Source: a virus. From it: a stretch of 29,430 nucleotides of DNA. Position 1 is the first letter of the stretch; each line of letters starts with the position of its first letter. The position numbers and the translations under genes are program-made. The stretch spans positions 1 through 29,430 of the IMG/VR virus record IMGVR_UViG_3300046028_005495. The stretch is one strand, 5' to 3'. This document shows positions 8,256-17,700 of this stretch, piece by piece. The notes beneath the pieces were generated by a model. That model made no database searches. It was not told where the DNA came from and saw nothing but the letters and a program-made list of their open reading frames with translations.

Positions 8256-8723
8256 ATGAAATTGTCATCAAGAAAAAAACTACTGAAAGAGGCTGAAGAA
8301 GAGTTGGAAACTATCAAACAGGAAAATAGACTCAATGAGTCTGAAACTAATTTTCTTGTAGATAGACTACAACGAGATACTTCAAACTTTAAAAAGCTTG
8401 AAAAAAGGTATCAAGATATGATAAATCTCTCCGGTAAAAAAACTGTAAGTGTTCCAATCACTACAAAAGTTCCGGTTAGTTTTTATTACGATATAGAACA
8501 CGACGAAGTTAGATATGACATATCAGACGACGGTGGAGACGATACATTACTTGAAAAAGAAATAATGAAAAGTCCACAATTCAAAAATGAAATGAAAAAG
8601 TATTCTGATATGGCAAAGCTTTTTATGAAGGATTGCCGGATGTGGATAAAAGAAACCGCGAAGAAGTCTGGTATTTCTATCAACAAAGATGACGTTGAAG
8701 ATATTATGTGGAATCTATTCTAA
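8256..8723 (+). CDS. Hypothetical protein between sheath and tube genes
   Basis: A 155-residue charged protein that I do not recognise. Residues 1-58 are a Lys/Glu-rich helix with coiled-coil character. A short beta-type segment (VSVPITTKVPVSFYYDI, about 65-81) leads to an acidic DDGGDDT turn, then a helical C-terminus ending in DVEDIMWNLF. AAGGAAA lies at normal distance before the ATG. It follows the sheath terminator, so it either reads through from the sheath or uses a weak TTTTTATA sequence overlapping the terminator tail. The length and charge would suit an assembly factor or a regulatory protein; nothing in the sequence decides. Confidence 0.7.
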   Translation: MKLSSRKKLLKEAEEELETIKQENRLNESETNFLVDRLQRDTSNFKKLEKRYQDMINLSGKKTVSVPITTKVPVSFYYDIEHDEVRYDISDDGGDDTLLEKEIMKSPQFKNEMKKYSDMAKLFMKDCRMWIKETAKKSGISINKDDVEDIMWNLF

Positions 8724-8742
8724 TGTTTTTTTCCGGCATCTA

Positions 8743-8750
8743 TATTTATA
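8743..8750 (+). promoter_or_regulatory. TATTTATA box upstream of the tail tube gene
   Basis: Exact octamer ending 30 nt before the ATG at 8781, with GGAG between them as the ribosome binding site. Confidence 0.6.
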
Positions 8751-8780
8751 TGAAAGAGATTTTTAAACTTGGAGAAATAA

Positions 8781-9269
8781 ATGGCTGAATTACTTGATCC
8801 TACCGAAATATTTTTTACCCCGTATGAACCGAAACTTGCCAACCGGTTTATCATGTATATTGAAGGCGTCCCAGCATACCTCATCAAAGGTGCAGGTAGA
8901 CCAAACATCAACTTCAACCCAATCACACTTGACCACATCAATGTCAAGCGTAAGGTAAAAGGTAAGGGTGAATGGCAGGACGTGACTATCAAGCTATATG
9001 ACCCGATTGTACCATCAGCTGCACAGGCAGTCATGGAGTGGGTTCGTCTATCACACGAGTCTGTAACAGGTCGTGACGGATATTCTGACTTCTATAAGAA
9101 GGACATCACATTCAACGTTCTTGGCCCAGTTGGTGACAAGGTTGAAGAATGGACTTTGAAGGGTGCTTTCATTACAGCAACAACATTTGGTGATATGGAT
9201 TGGTCAACGGATAACTTCGTTGAAATCTCTCTCACACTTGCTTATGATTACGCAATCCTCCAGTTCTAA
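8781..9269 (+). CDS. 19: Tail tube protein (gp19-like)
   Basis: A 162-residue protein, the same size as T4 gp19 (163). It has the tube-protein plan: an N-terminal strand region (EPKLANRFIMYIEGVPAYLIKGAGRP), the central VKGKGEWQDVTIKLYDP segment, and the C-terminal EEWTLKGAFITATTFGDMDWSTDNFVEISLTLAYDYA strands that form the inner beta-barrel of the hexameric ring. The KGAFI, DMDW and LAYD residues are typical of phage tube proteins. It has its own TATTTATA box and GGAG site, and an inverted repeat follows, so it is probably expressed as its own abundant transcript. Its codon choice resembles the sheath C-terminal region. Confidence 0.95.
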   Translation: MAELLDPTEIFFTPYEPKLANRFIMYIEGVPAYLIKGAGRPNINFNPITLDHINVKRKVKGKGEWQDVTIKLYDPIVPSAAQAVMEWVRLSHESVTGRDGYSDFYKKDITFNVLGPVGDKVEEWTLKGAFITATTFGDMDWSTDNFVEISLTLAYDYAILQF

Positions 9270-9288
9270 TCGTTGAACATAAAATTTC

Positions 9289-9321
9289 ATGGGTATCTTG
9301 GATTTTTTCTGAGATACCCAT
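9289..9321 (+). terminator. Hairpin after the tail tube gene, abutting a TATTTATA box
   Basis: ATGGGTATCT (9289-9298) pairs perfectly with AGATACCCAT (9312-9321) around a 13-base T-rich loop. The 3' side is AT-rich rather than a clean T run because the box begins at its last base pair. Likely a terminator, possibly a weak or factor-assisted one. Confidence 0.65.
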
Positions 9322-9332
9322 ATTTATTTATA
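9321..9332 (+). promoter_or_regulatory. Double TATTTAT(T)TATA box upstream of the tail chaperone gene
   Basis: TATTTATT (9321-9328) and an exact TATTTATA (9325-9332) overlap by one four-base step. The second copy ends 37 nt before the ATG at 9370. The box starts on the last base of the upstream hairpin. Confidence 0.55.
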
Positions 9333-9369
9333 CGAACAATATTGTTTCATTTAGTTATAGGATTTAGTT

Positions 9370-10239
9370 ATGGCACAAGTATCAACCGGATATAATCTTC
9401 CAAAAACTGGAGCGGAGATGTCCGACGAAGAACTCAAAGCCCATTTGATGGCGGACTTCAAACAAACATCAGTCAAGAAATCGAATTTCCCAACGGAAAT
9501 AATTCCACTCCCGTCAAAGGGTCTTTTATATTCAGAAGACCATCCTCTTGCCGAGGGTACGATTGAAATGAAGTATATGACTGCAAAAGAAGAAGATATT
9601 TTGACTTCACAGAATCTTATCAAGCAAGGCGTTGTTTTGGATAAGTTATTCGAGTCGCTTATTGTTACATCAATCAATTATGGTGATTTGTTTGTTGGCG
9701 ATAAAAATGCAATCATGGTTGCAGCTAGAATTTTAGGATATGGAAAAGATTATGTAGTTGAAGTTGACGACCCGTTTTCACCTGGTACAAAACAAAAAGT
9801 TACAATTGATTTGACTCAAATAGAGCACAAGGAGGTGGATTATTCTCTATTCGAGCAACGTAAGAACGAATTCGATTTCGAACTACCACAGTCAAGACGG
9901 GTTGTCACTTTTAGACTTATGACTCATAGTTTGGACAAACAAATACAGACGGAAATAAAAGGTATGAACAAAACAACTGTTCGTACAGGTATTGATAGAG
10001 AACTAACAACTCGTTTGAAAAATCTGATAATTGCAGTTGATGGTGAATCGGGTCGTGCTACCGTAAATAATTTTGTTGATAATGAACTATTTGCACTCGA
10101 TTCTCGAGCACTACGTTCGTATATGAAGCAAATAACACCAGACCTTGACATGACCTTTACATTTGTTTCAGAAACAACAGGAGAGGTAAAGGAGATGGAC
10201 ATCCCAATGGATGTTTCCTTTTTTTGGCCTGGGAACTGA
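9370..10239 (+). CDS. Tail/baseplate assembly chaperone (T4 gp26-like)
   Basis: A 289-residue soluble protein. It contains the pattern of the T4 gp26-type baseplate family: IIPLPSKGLLYSEDHPLAEGTIEMKYMTAKEEDIL (about 44-78), then LDKLFESLIV, a GDKNAIMVAARILGYG segment (110-125), a small beta domain (residues 125-150) and a long C-terminal domain with RLMTHSLDKQI and SRALRSYMKQITPD. Its place between tube and tape measure genes is where contractile- and long-tailed phages encode tail assembly chaperones that coat the tape measure. The gene ends in TTT TTT TGG CCT GGG AAC TGA and overlaps the next frame by 29 bases across a run of seven Ts, so a frameshifted long form of about 361 residues is likely. 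AGGA precedes the ATG. Confidence 0.75.
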   Translation: MAQVSTGYNLPKTGAEMSDEELKAHLMADFKQTSVKKSNFPTEIIPLPSKGLLYSEDHPLAEGTIEMKYMTAKEEDILTSQNLIKQGVVLDKLFESLIVTSINYGDLFVGDKNAIMVAARILGYGKDYVVEVDDPFSPGTKQKVTIDLTQIEHKEVDYSLFEQRKNEFDFELPQSRRVVTFRLMTHSLDKQIQTEIKGMNKTTVRTGIDRELTTRLKNLIIAVDGESGRATVNNFVDNELFALDSRALRSYMKQITPDLDMTFTFVSETTGEVKEMDIPMDVSFFWPGN

Positions 10240-10456
10240 TTATAAACTAGGATTACATGAAGAGATATTCTCTTTATGTTATCATGGAAAAGGTGGTTTT
10301 ACATGGGATGAGGTTTATTGTCTCCCAATACACTTGAGAAGATTCTATATTCAACAAGTAATAAAGGCAATAGAAGAAAAAAACAAAGCGGAAAGTGCAG
10401 AATACAGCAAAGCAAAACGTTCGGTTCCAAGTTTTTCTTCCTCACCTAAACAATAA
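10211..10456 (+). CDS. Second frame of the tail assembly chaperone (frameshift extension)
   Basis: An open frame in the +1 phase relative to the upstream gene, overlapping its last 29 bases. The encoded segment GTDYKLGLHEEIFSLCYH, GGFTWDEVYCLPIHLRRF and the following charged helix (YIQQVIKAIEEKNKAESAEY) look like a genuine conserved domain, not random sequence. The ATG at 10211 has no well-placed ribosome binding site: GGAG at 10191-10194 is 16 bases away. A +1 (or -2) slip on the T run would instead fuse it to the upstream protein, as with lambda gpG/gpGT-type tail chaperones. I therefore treat it as the C-terminal extension of the long form; separate translation from the internal ATG is the alternative. 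It ends before a terminator-like hairpin. Confidence 0.7.
   Translation: MFPFFGLGTDYKLGLHEEIFSLCYHGKGGFTWDEVYCLPIHLRRFYIQQVIKAIEEKNKAESAEYSKAKRSVPSFSSSPKQ
10216..10227 (+). other. Candidate programmed frameshift site (TCC TTT TTT TGG)
   Basis: Seven consecutive Ts (10219-10225) lie in the overlap of the two chaperone frames. After the zero-frame codon TTT at 10222-10224, a +1 slip lets the same tRNA re-pair with TTT at 10223-10225 and continue as GGC CTG GGA, entering the downstream frame. A -2 slip would also keep perfect pairing and add one Phe. A simple -1 slip would not reach the open frame. Confidence 0.5.
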
Positions 10457-10462
10457 TATTCG

Positions 10463-10499
10463 GGGTTTACATATTTATAGGTATGTAAACCCTACTTTT
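10463..10499 (+). terminator. Terminator hairpin containing a TATTTATA box in its loop
   Basis: GGGTTTACAT (10463-10472) pairs perfectly with ATGTAAACCC (10483-10492) around a 10-base loop. TAC and a run of Ts follow (10496 onward). The loop holds all but the first base of a TATTTATA octamer. Confidence 0.75.
10472..10479 (+). promoter_or_regulatory. TATTTATA box inside a terminator loop
   Basis: Exact octamer ending 34 nt before the ATG at 10514. It is embedded in the hairpin at 10463-10492, so the same DNA seems to end the chaperone transcript and start the next one. Confidence 0.55.
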
Positions 10500-10513
10500 T
10501 TACGGAGGAAAAA

Positions 10514-10738
10514 ATGTCAATAGCGAAATCAATAATGGATGCAGTCGTAGATTTCATAGTAAAACGAAAAGTAAATCAGTTAGAAAAAGCTTTTCGTTCA
10601 AACCAAAAATTAGTCGGACATATTCGTGATATGTACAAGGCATACGATGCTATGGAAAAACAAATAGATGATTACTGCAAGAAATATCCGAAAGATTGTA
10701 AAGACGCAGAAGAAAGACGTAAAAAATTCAGAGTATAA
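10514..10738 (+). CDS. Small basic protein upstream of the tape measure gene
   Basis: A 74-residue, strongly basic and helical protein that I do not recognise. A hydrophobic-to-amphipathic N-terminal helix (MSIAKSIMDAVVDFIVKRK) is followed by a charged helix and a C-terminal YCKKYPKDCKDAEERRKKF with two cysteines seven residues apart. It has a strong GGAGG ribosome binding site and its own upstream box. It is 13 bases before the tape measure gene and likely co-transcribed with it; a role in tail assembly is possible but is inferred only from position. Confidence 0.7.
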   Translation: MSIAKSIMDAVVDFIVKRKVNQLEKAFRSNQKLVGHIRDMYKAYDAMEKQIDDYCKKYPKDCKDAEERRKKFRV

Positions 10739-10751
10739 CTGGTTGCACTAA

Positions 10752-13700
10752 ATGGCTCGTAGAAATAATACACAAAATCCTAATCAGAATCAGCAACCGC
10801 AACAGCAACCGTCTCGGCCATCAGCTGATGCAGAGAACGCCAGAAGCAGAGCTGCATCAGAATATAATCGTATTCAAGGAGAAATTCTAGAAACAGAGCG
10901 GAAACTTGCAGAAGCTAGAGCTATAACTGCGCGCACAGCGGATGAACAACTTGAGAAAGACCGCAAAATATCGCAACTTGTACAAGAACGAGTGGTTCAC
11001 TTACAACAACTTCAAGCTCAAGAACAAGAAATATCATCAATATTGGATGATCAAGAGAATACCGAAAAAAATATAGTAGAAATAATAAGAAAAAGACGGC
11101 GAGACCAGTCTGAAGTGAAAGACTTGTCACAATCTGTTCTAGTAAGTATGAGAGAACAGAGACATGAAATGACAGAAATTAGTGACGTTGGTAGACAAGT
11201 TACCGAAAATATGCAAGCTAGTTCTGACCTTTCCAGAAAGTTTGGTAATATACTACAAACAGTTACCAATCAATTGGCTGATGGAGCAAACTTTTCAGAC
11301 CAATTTATGGATACCCTCCAAGAAACAAATAAAGTTCGTGAAGAATACCGTAATCTTGAAAGAGAAATAGCTGATGGTGCAAAAGCAGCCGCAGAAGGTA
11401 AATATGATTCTAAAAAAGTAGAAGAAGATTTAGCAAAGAAAATGACTAAAATTCGAATTGATGAAGAGGCGTTTCAAGATAAGATGAATGAGTTCTTGGA
11501 AAATAGAGAAAATATGACCGAAAAAGAAATACTAAATAAACAAATAGAGCTAGATATAGAACGAGAAGCATTGAATGCAAGAAGAGGTGCCCATGATATA
11601 ATGTTACAACAAAATAAAGCATTGGGAGAGGCATCTGAAACAGCTGAAAAAACACTTGGGGTACTTGATAAAATAACAAGCGGGGATTTCAAAGGCGCAC
11701 TACTTCAGAAATTCGGACTGGATGACATAAATTCTCAGCTAAAAGAAAAAGTTGGCGGTGCCCTTGTAAATGTAGTAAAATCTGTAAAAGCAGGTGACTT
11801 GAAAGGTGCATTTTCTGAAGCTGGTAAAGGTCTCAAGAGTATTCTTGATATGGCTGGTAAATTGACAATGGCTCTAGGTATAGGTGCCATTCTTATGTTG
11901 GGAAACTTCCTAATCAATTCATTTGGAAAATTGGATAAAGAAGTTTCACAGCTCGGTAAAGACTTTGGTATAAGTAAGAATGAGGCGAAAGAACTTCATC
12001 ATACTGCAGTAGACGTTTCAAATGAAATGCGAGTTACTGGAATACATTCTGAAGAAATTGCAAAGAGTCTAAAAACAGTTAGTGATAATCTCGGTGGAAT
12101 TGATTTGACTGGTGCATTTGCAAGTGGTAATGCTCAAGTTCAACAGATGGTAAAAGATACCGCACTTCTTACTGAGAAATTTGGATTGAGTGCTGAAGAA
12201 GCTGGTAATCTAAGTAACATAGCCGCCATATCTGGTAAATCGGTTGGTGAAATGAGTATGATGGCATCTACTCTTGGTAAGGGTATATTCTCTGCAAAAG
12301 ACTCTATGAAGATACTTGCTGGTATTCCAAAGAGTATTGTATCTCAAATGTCAAAAATGCCAGAGGCAATGATAAAGACTGCAATGCACGCAAAGATGCT
12401 TGGTATGAATATGAAGCAAATTGCGGACATTGGTCGTAAGAGTCTTGATATTGAACAGTCTCTTGAGGCTGAAATGGAAGCCCGTGTATTGCTTGGTCGA
12501 GAAATAAACTTGGATGCCATGAGACAAGCTGCACTTGCAGGTGACCAAGAAAAGGTAATGAACGAACTTCTAAAACAAGTCGGTTCGATGGAAGACTTCA
12601 ATAAGATGAATGTACTTCAGAAAGAAGCTCTCGCAAAAGCTGCAGGTATGGAAGTTGACCAAATGGCTGAAATGCTTGGAAAACAAGAAGAACTCAATAA
12701 GGCTGGATTATCACAACAACAATTACAAGAACTCCAAGCAAAAAATGCAGGTGATTTGGCAAAGATGGCTGCAGAAACTGGTGATAAAGACAAAAAGGCA
12801 TATCTTGAAAAATTGGCCGCAGAGAAAAAGTCTGAAGAAACACAAGCAGCAATGGCGGATTTGATGAAACGAATTCAGGAAATTGCTGTAAAACTGTTAG
12901 ATCCAATATTGGATATGGTTGACGGTCTCATGAATGGAAAAGACGGTGCCGAGGCAATGGATGGAATTCTAAATGCAGTAAAAGGAACCGTTGGTTTTAT
13001 AAAACCTATTATTGCAGCTATAGCTGCTACAATAGGTTATATTGTAAAACCATTGACTTGGATACTTGGATTATTTGGAGATTCTAAAGAACAGACTCAA
13101 GAAATCGCAAAAACAACTGGAAAGGTAGGAGATGGAGTACAAGCAGTCACTAACCAAGTAAAACCACTAACATCTGGATTTGGAAGTGTTCTCACTGCTC
13201 TTACTGCAATAGGTGGTTACTTCTTTGGTAAATCTTTACTCGTAAAGGGAATGGATTTACTAAAAACTAAAGCATTGGATTTTGGTTCTGCTATGGTATC
13301 AAAAGTTGCTGGTTCATTTGATAAAGTACAAGACAAAGCAACTGGTGTAACTAAAACACTTATGGGTAAAGTCAGCGGTGCAACCAAGAAAATTGGTGAA
13401 AAGATTGGCGGAAGTGTTGCAGATAAAGGGGCAGAAGCTGTATCAAAAGCACCAATTCCAGGCGGTCCTGGTAAAAAAGGTAGTGCATTTAAAGACTTTT
13501 TTAAAAAAATGGATCCGAAGAAAATGTTAGCTGGCGCCGCTGCACTTCTTATTGTTGCTGCCGCACTTTATGTTGCAGCAAAGGCAATGCAAGAGTTTTC
13601 AACCGGTGTGAAATGGGAGGGTGTGATTATGGGTATAGTTACACTTGGTGCTCTTGTAGGGGCAGTTATGGTACTTGGTGCGATAATGTCATCGGGAGTA

Positions 13701-14702
13701 GGTGCGGTGGCAATTATAGCTGGCGCTGCTGCATTGTTTATATTATCAGGTGCATTATATGTTATGGGTAAGGCAATGCAAGAATTTTCAAAAGCAGCTG
13801 TTATACTAATTCCGTTTTTTCAAGAAATGACTAAATTGGATATGGATAAACTTGCAAAATTAGCCATAAACATCGCACTATTAGGTGGGGCATTTGCTCT
13901 TCTTGGTACAATGATGGTGCCTATAATGATGGGTGCTGCCGCATTTGCAGTATTAGGTGCATCACTTGCCGTGTTCGGTGTTGCTGCGATGATTGCTGGA
14001 AAAGGAATAAAGGACATAACCACAAGTATTGCAGAACTTTTAAATTTTGATAGTTCAAAATTTGATGGAGTTGCAAAGGGTCTTGGAACTATTGGTGATG
14101 CCATTTTGAAAATGGGTGCTGGTAGTTTGATGTCTGGTGTTGGTGACGGCATATCCAAATTATTTGGTGGTGGAGAAAGTCCATTGGACAAGGTGGCAAA
14201 TATATCACAAAAACTAAATCCAGAAAAACTATCCGCAACAGCGAAGGCCATAAAAGATTTGGCAGATTCATTCAAGTATTTTGCAGATGAAACCGCAAAA
14301 CTAAAAGAGTTTGATACAGATAAATTAGACTCAATCATACAAAAAATGGAAGAAGTCCAACAGGCAGAAGCCGCAGGTGGCATGGCAAAGGCAGTGACTG
14401 GAGTAGCAAATGCGGTTACTGGATTTATTGGTAATCTGTTTGGTTCTCCAGAACAACAATCGTCACAACCAGTTTCTGCTGGTACTACTGCGATTAGTGG
14501 AGCCGGTGGCGGAGGTGGTACAACAAATATGGCTAATGTTGAGAAGAAACTCGATACACTTATATCTGTTATATCACAAGCTGCAAACCAACCACTTGTT
14601 ATCAAGTTTGGTGAGAAGACAGTGGAAGAAATAAAATCACAACTTAACTTCAAAGCGTCAACGGACATCGGTGTTAACAAGGGATATGCTAAAACTATAT
14701 AA
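10752..14702 (+). CDS. Tail tape measure protein
   Basis: A 1316-residue protein with the classic tape measure build. A Gln/Asn/Pro-rich start (NQNQQPQQQP) leads to about 300 residues of charged coiled coil, then a Gly/Ala/Lys-rich helical middle with many Met and Gln residues. A strongly hydrophobic Ala/Gly/Leu/Ile/Val region follows at about residues 925-1085, with four or five potential membrane-crossing helices. These could insert in the host membrane during ejection. The C-terminus is a helical segment, a Gly-rich linker and a short globular end. No peptidoglycan hydrolase motif is evident. Length sets tail length in this class: at about 1.5 angstrom per residue, it would predict a tail near 200 nm, about twice T4 (gp29, 590 residues). 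No clear Shine-Dalgarno precedes the ATG. Confidence 0.9.
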   Translation: MARRNNTQNPNQNQQPQQQPSRPSADAENARSRAASEYNRIQGEILETERKLAEARAITARTADEQLEKDRKISQLVQERVVHLQQLQAQEQEISSILDDQENTEKNIVEIIRKRRRDQSEVKDLSQSVLVSMREQRHEMTEISDVGRQVTENMQASSDLSRKFGNILQTVTNQLADGANFSDQFMDTLQETNKVREEYRNLEREIADGAKAAAEGKYDSKKVEEDLAKKMTKIRIDEEAFQDKMNEFLENRENMTEKEILNKQIELDIEREALNARRGAHDIMLQQNKALGEASETAEKTLGVLDKITSGDFKGALLQKFGLDDINSQLKEKVGGALVNVVKSVKAGDLKGAFSEAGKGLKSILDMAGKLTMALGIGAILMLGNFLINSFGKLDKEVSQLGKDFGISKNEAKELHHTAVDVSNEMRVTGIHSEEIAKSLKTVSDNLGGIDLTGAFASGNAQVQQMVKDTALLTEKFGLSAEEAGNLSNIAAISGKSVGEMSMMASTLGKGIFSAKDSMKILAGIPKSIVSQMSKMPEAMIKTAMHAKMLGMNMKQIADIGRKSLDIEQSLEAEMEARVLLGREINLDAMRQAALAGDQEKVMNELLKQVGSMEDFNKMNVLQKEALAKAAGMEVDQMAEMLGKQEELNKAGLSQQQLQELQAKNAGDLAKMAAETGDKDKKAYLEKLAAEKKSEETQAAMADLMKRIQEIAVKLLDPILDMVDGLMNGKDGAEAMDGILNAVKGTVGFIKPIIAAIAATIGYIVKPLTWILGLFGDSKEQTQEIAKTTGKVGDGVQAVTNQVKPLTSGFGSVLTALTAIGGYFFGKSLLVKGMDLLKTKALDFGSAMVSKVAGSFDKVQDKATGVTKTLMGKVSGATKKIGEKIGGSVADKGAEAVSKAPIPGGPGKKGSAFKDFFKKMDPKKMLAGAAALLIVAAALYVAAKAMQEFSTGVKWEGVIMGIVTLGALVGAVMVLGAIMSSGVGAVAIIAGAAALFILSGALYVMGKAMQEFSKAAVILIPFFQEMTKLDMDKLAKLAINIALLGGAFALLGTMMVPIMMGAAAFAVLGASLAVFGVAAMIAGKGIKDITTSIAELLNFDSSKFDGVAKGLGTIGDAILKMGAGSLMSGVGDGISKLFGGGESPLDKVANISQKLNPEKLSATAKAIKDLADSFKYFADETAKLKEFDTDKLDSIIQKMEEVQQAEAAGGMAKAVTGVANAVTGFIGNLFGSPEQQSSQPVSAGTTAISGAGGGGGTTNMANVEKKLDTLISVISQAANQPLVIKFGEKTVEEIKSQLNFKASTDIGVNKGYAKTI

Positions 14703-14719
14703 GAAGATGGCATCATTGA

Positions 14720-14727
14720 TATTTATA
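14720..14727 (+). promoter_or_regulatory. TATTTATA box upstream of the giant baseplate gene
   Basis: Exact octamer ending 18 nt before the ATG at 14746. It lies in the 14-base loop of a weak inverted repeat, CATTG (14714-14718) and CAATG (14733-14737). Confidence 0.5.
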
Positions 14728-14745
14728 AGAAACAATGGATAACAC

Positions 14746-17700
14746 ATGGCATTAGTAGATTTATCATCCGACCTTTCTAAATTTCGTTCTGAAGTTTCTC
14801 GTGAACCAAAGAGTACACCAGAGTCATCAAAGGCAACGAATAATAAGAACTTTGCAACCTTTCAGCCTATAACTGAAAAGTTGTCTCAGTTTTCTATGAA
14901 TGTGAAACGCCAAGAGCCTAAAAAATTGGAATCCAAACTTGAGTCTACAAATTTAGATGATATAAAAAAAGTGGTTTCTCAAAACTTGATAATCAATCGA
15001 GTTTCGAGATTGTCAAACATAAACCAAGATTATGATGGACAAAATAGGGCTGCAATTCCTACCGCAATGGTATCTGAAAGACTTGGACAGGTTCAAATAA
15101 CTGAATTTTCTAGTAGACTAACAAAATCAGATATTATACCGATAAAACAATCACAGGGTACTAATAACAATATATCTGGTATAAATGTAGAAACTCAAAG
15201 TCAGGGGATTTATAACAACATATCCCCAGTGGAAGTTACTAATGATAAGGACGAACAATCCAACAATATAGTAAATCCAGATGTAGATATAATTGTACCC
15301 GTTCAGTCATTTGATAGAACGGCAACTAGCCCTGATATAAAACCAAATCTAACTGATTCTTCGGATAATATAACCGACCCAAAAATCGAAATAACAAGAC
15401 CACCACAATCTTTTGATAGGGAAGAACAATCTATTGAAATATCAAAAGATTTAGTTTCACCTATCAACAATATAACTGATCCAAAAACAGTTTTAGACTT
15501 GAATGTTCTTACATACGAAAGAGCAAAACAAAGTCCTCCGATAGTGACTGATAGAAGACAAGATGGCTTTGTAACAGACCCAAAAACGGGTGTTTTTAGA
15601 TTTGATGGCGCAACTATACAGACTGACGATAATAGTAGACTGAATATAGATGGATTACCTATTAGATTTATTCCAATATCTCAATTGGAAAAATTCGAAT
15701 TACCACGAGAAGTTGATATAGCAAGATATGACTTGGAATCTATACAGACTGAAGATAACAGTAATCTGAACGTGGATGCCGTGATAAAAACAAATCCTTC
15801 TGGTAGACATGAAGACCCATCCGTTTCTGGACTTTCTATAATCGGAACACAATCTGTAAACTTTTTTACAGACACAAAAGCCAAGGGGTTTGTAGTTAGA
15901 CAACAAGGTGGAGAAACATTATACACAGGACAGTCTGTATTTGGATGGTCTGGTAAGCGTGAGTCTGCTCCAACAACCAATTTTATATCCGATACAAATG
16001 GTAAAGGTTTTACAAAGTTTGCACAAATTGGACAAACATTGTATGAAACGGAATCTTCTGTTTTTGGTTTTACTACAATACAGTCTACTGACTTTTTTGA
16101 TGTGACCAAAAAGTACAGTTCAGATGGGTTCAAATTATTTGCGACTTTATATGAATCAGACTACAAAAAAGATTCGTCACAATTTACCTTCAATGGTGCC
16201 GCAGATTCTGCACCTGTTGTAAACTATTTTGATTTGAACGGAAAAGTTACATCTGATGGCTTCCACAAATTTGCTCAGATTTATGACACCAAATATGTAC
16301 CAGATTCTTCACTATTCACATGGACTGGTAATAGAGATGGTGCACCAGAATCAAACTTCTTTGATGTAAATTCTACTTCAACTACTTCTGGATTCCATAA
16401 GTTTGCGCAAATCTATGATACAAAGTACATACTAGATTCTTCAATCTATGACTGGGATGGTACACGAGAAGATTCTCCGGAAGTAAACTACTTCGATATT
16501 TCTGGTAAGAATACAAAATTTGGATTCCATAGATTTGCTCAGATTTATGATACAAAATACATACCGAACTCTTCAATTTATGACTGGGACGGTACTTCTG
16601 AAAATGCACCTGAAGTAAACTATTTTGATATAATAGGAAAAAATACATCGCAAGGATTTCATAAATTTGCTCAATTGTATCAAACAAAATATGTCCACGA
16701 ATCTTCGGATTTGGATTGGAATGGTGTAAGAACGGATGCACCTGAAGTAAACTATTTTGATATTACAGGAAGAAACACAAACGCCGGTTTTCACAGACTG
16801 GCTCAATTGTATGATACAAAGTATATTCATGAGTCATCCGATTTTGATTGGAATGGTGTAAGAACAGATGCACCCGAAGTAAACTATTTTGATTTGACTG
16901 GTCAACATACAACAAGTGGATTTCATAAACTTGCACAGATTTATGATACAAAGTATGTTCATGAGTCTTCATTGTTTGATTGGAATGGTGTAAGAACAGA
17001 TGCACCTGAAGTAAACTATTTTGATCTTGGTGGAAGAAATACAACAATTGGTTTCCATCGTCTGGCTCAATTATATGATACAAAGTATATTCATGAGTCT
17101 TCATTGTTTGATTGGAATGGTGTAAGAACAGACGCACCTGAAGTCAATTTCTTTGACCTAAATAAACAACATCAGACAGTTGGATTTCATAGACTTGCTC
17201 AAAAGTATGATACCAAATTTATCAAAGACTCATCTTTATTTGATTTTGACGGCGGAAGTAGTAATGCACCTGAAGTTAATTTCTTTGACTTGAACGGTCA
17301 ATTCACATCAAAAGGATTTGAGAAATTCCCACAGGCACTCGTAACTAGGTACATAAAAGATTCATCTCGATTTGATTTTGATGGCAATAGTAAAAGTGCA
17401 CCTGAAACTGATTTTTTTGATCTTTCTAAGAAATTTACATCAAAGGGATTCGAGAAGTTTCCACAATTATTAGTTACCAAATATATCAAGGATTCTTCAC
17501 AGTTTGATTTTGATGGAACAAGTAAAAGTGCACCAACAACAGACTTCTTCCCAAACACCAATGCAAAAGGATTCACATCGTTCCCTCAAAAACTTCAGAC
17601 GGAATATGTAAAAGACAGTAGTGAATTTACATTCAAAGGTTCTTTACCATCGGCAGTGAATTTCTTCCCAGATGATAACCAATCTGGATTTATAAATAAG

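Noticed and set aside
13820-14716. 298-residue open frame on the minus strand inside the tape measure gene
   Set aside because: It lies wholly antisense to a clear tape measure coding region, is rich in Ser/Pro/Ala as expected from the complement of Ala/Gly/Lys codons, and has no promoter or ribosome binding site of its own.
16090-17673. Tandem repeats as a CRISPR array
   Set aside because: The repeats are 132 bp, in frame, without spacers and diverge gradually; they are protein repeats.
17691-17698. TATAAATA in the T4 late promoter orientation (also at 25206-25213)
   Set aside because: Both copies lie inside genes with no nearby start codon; treated as chance.
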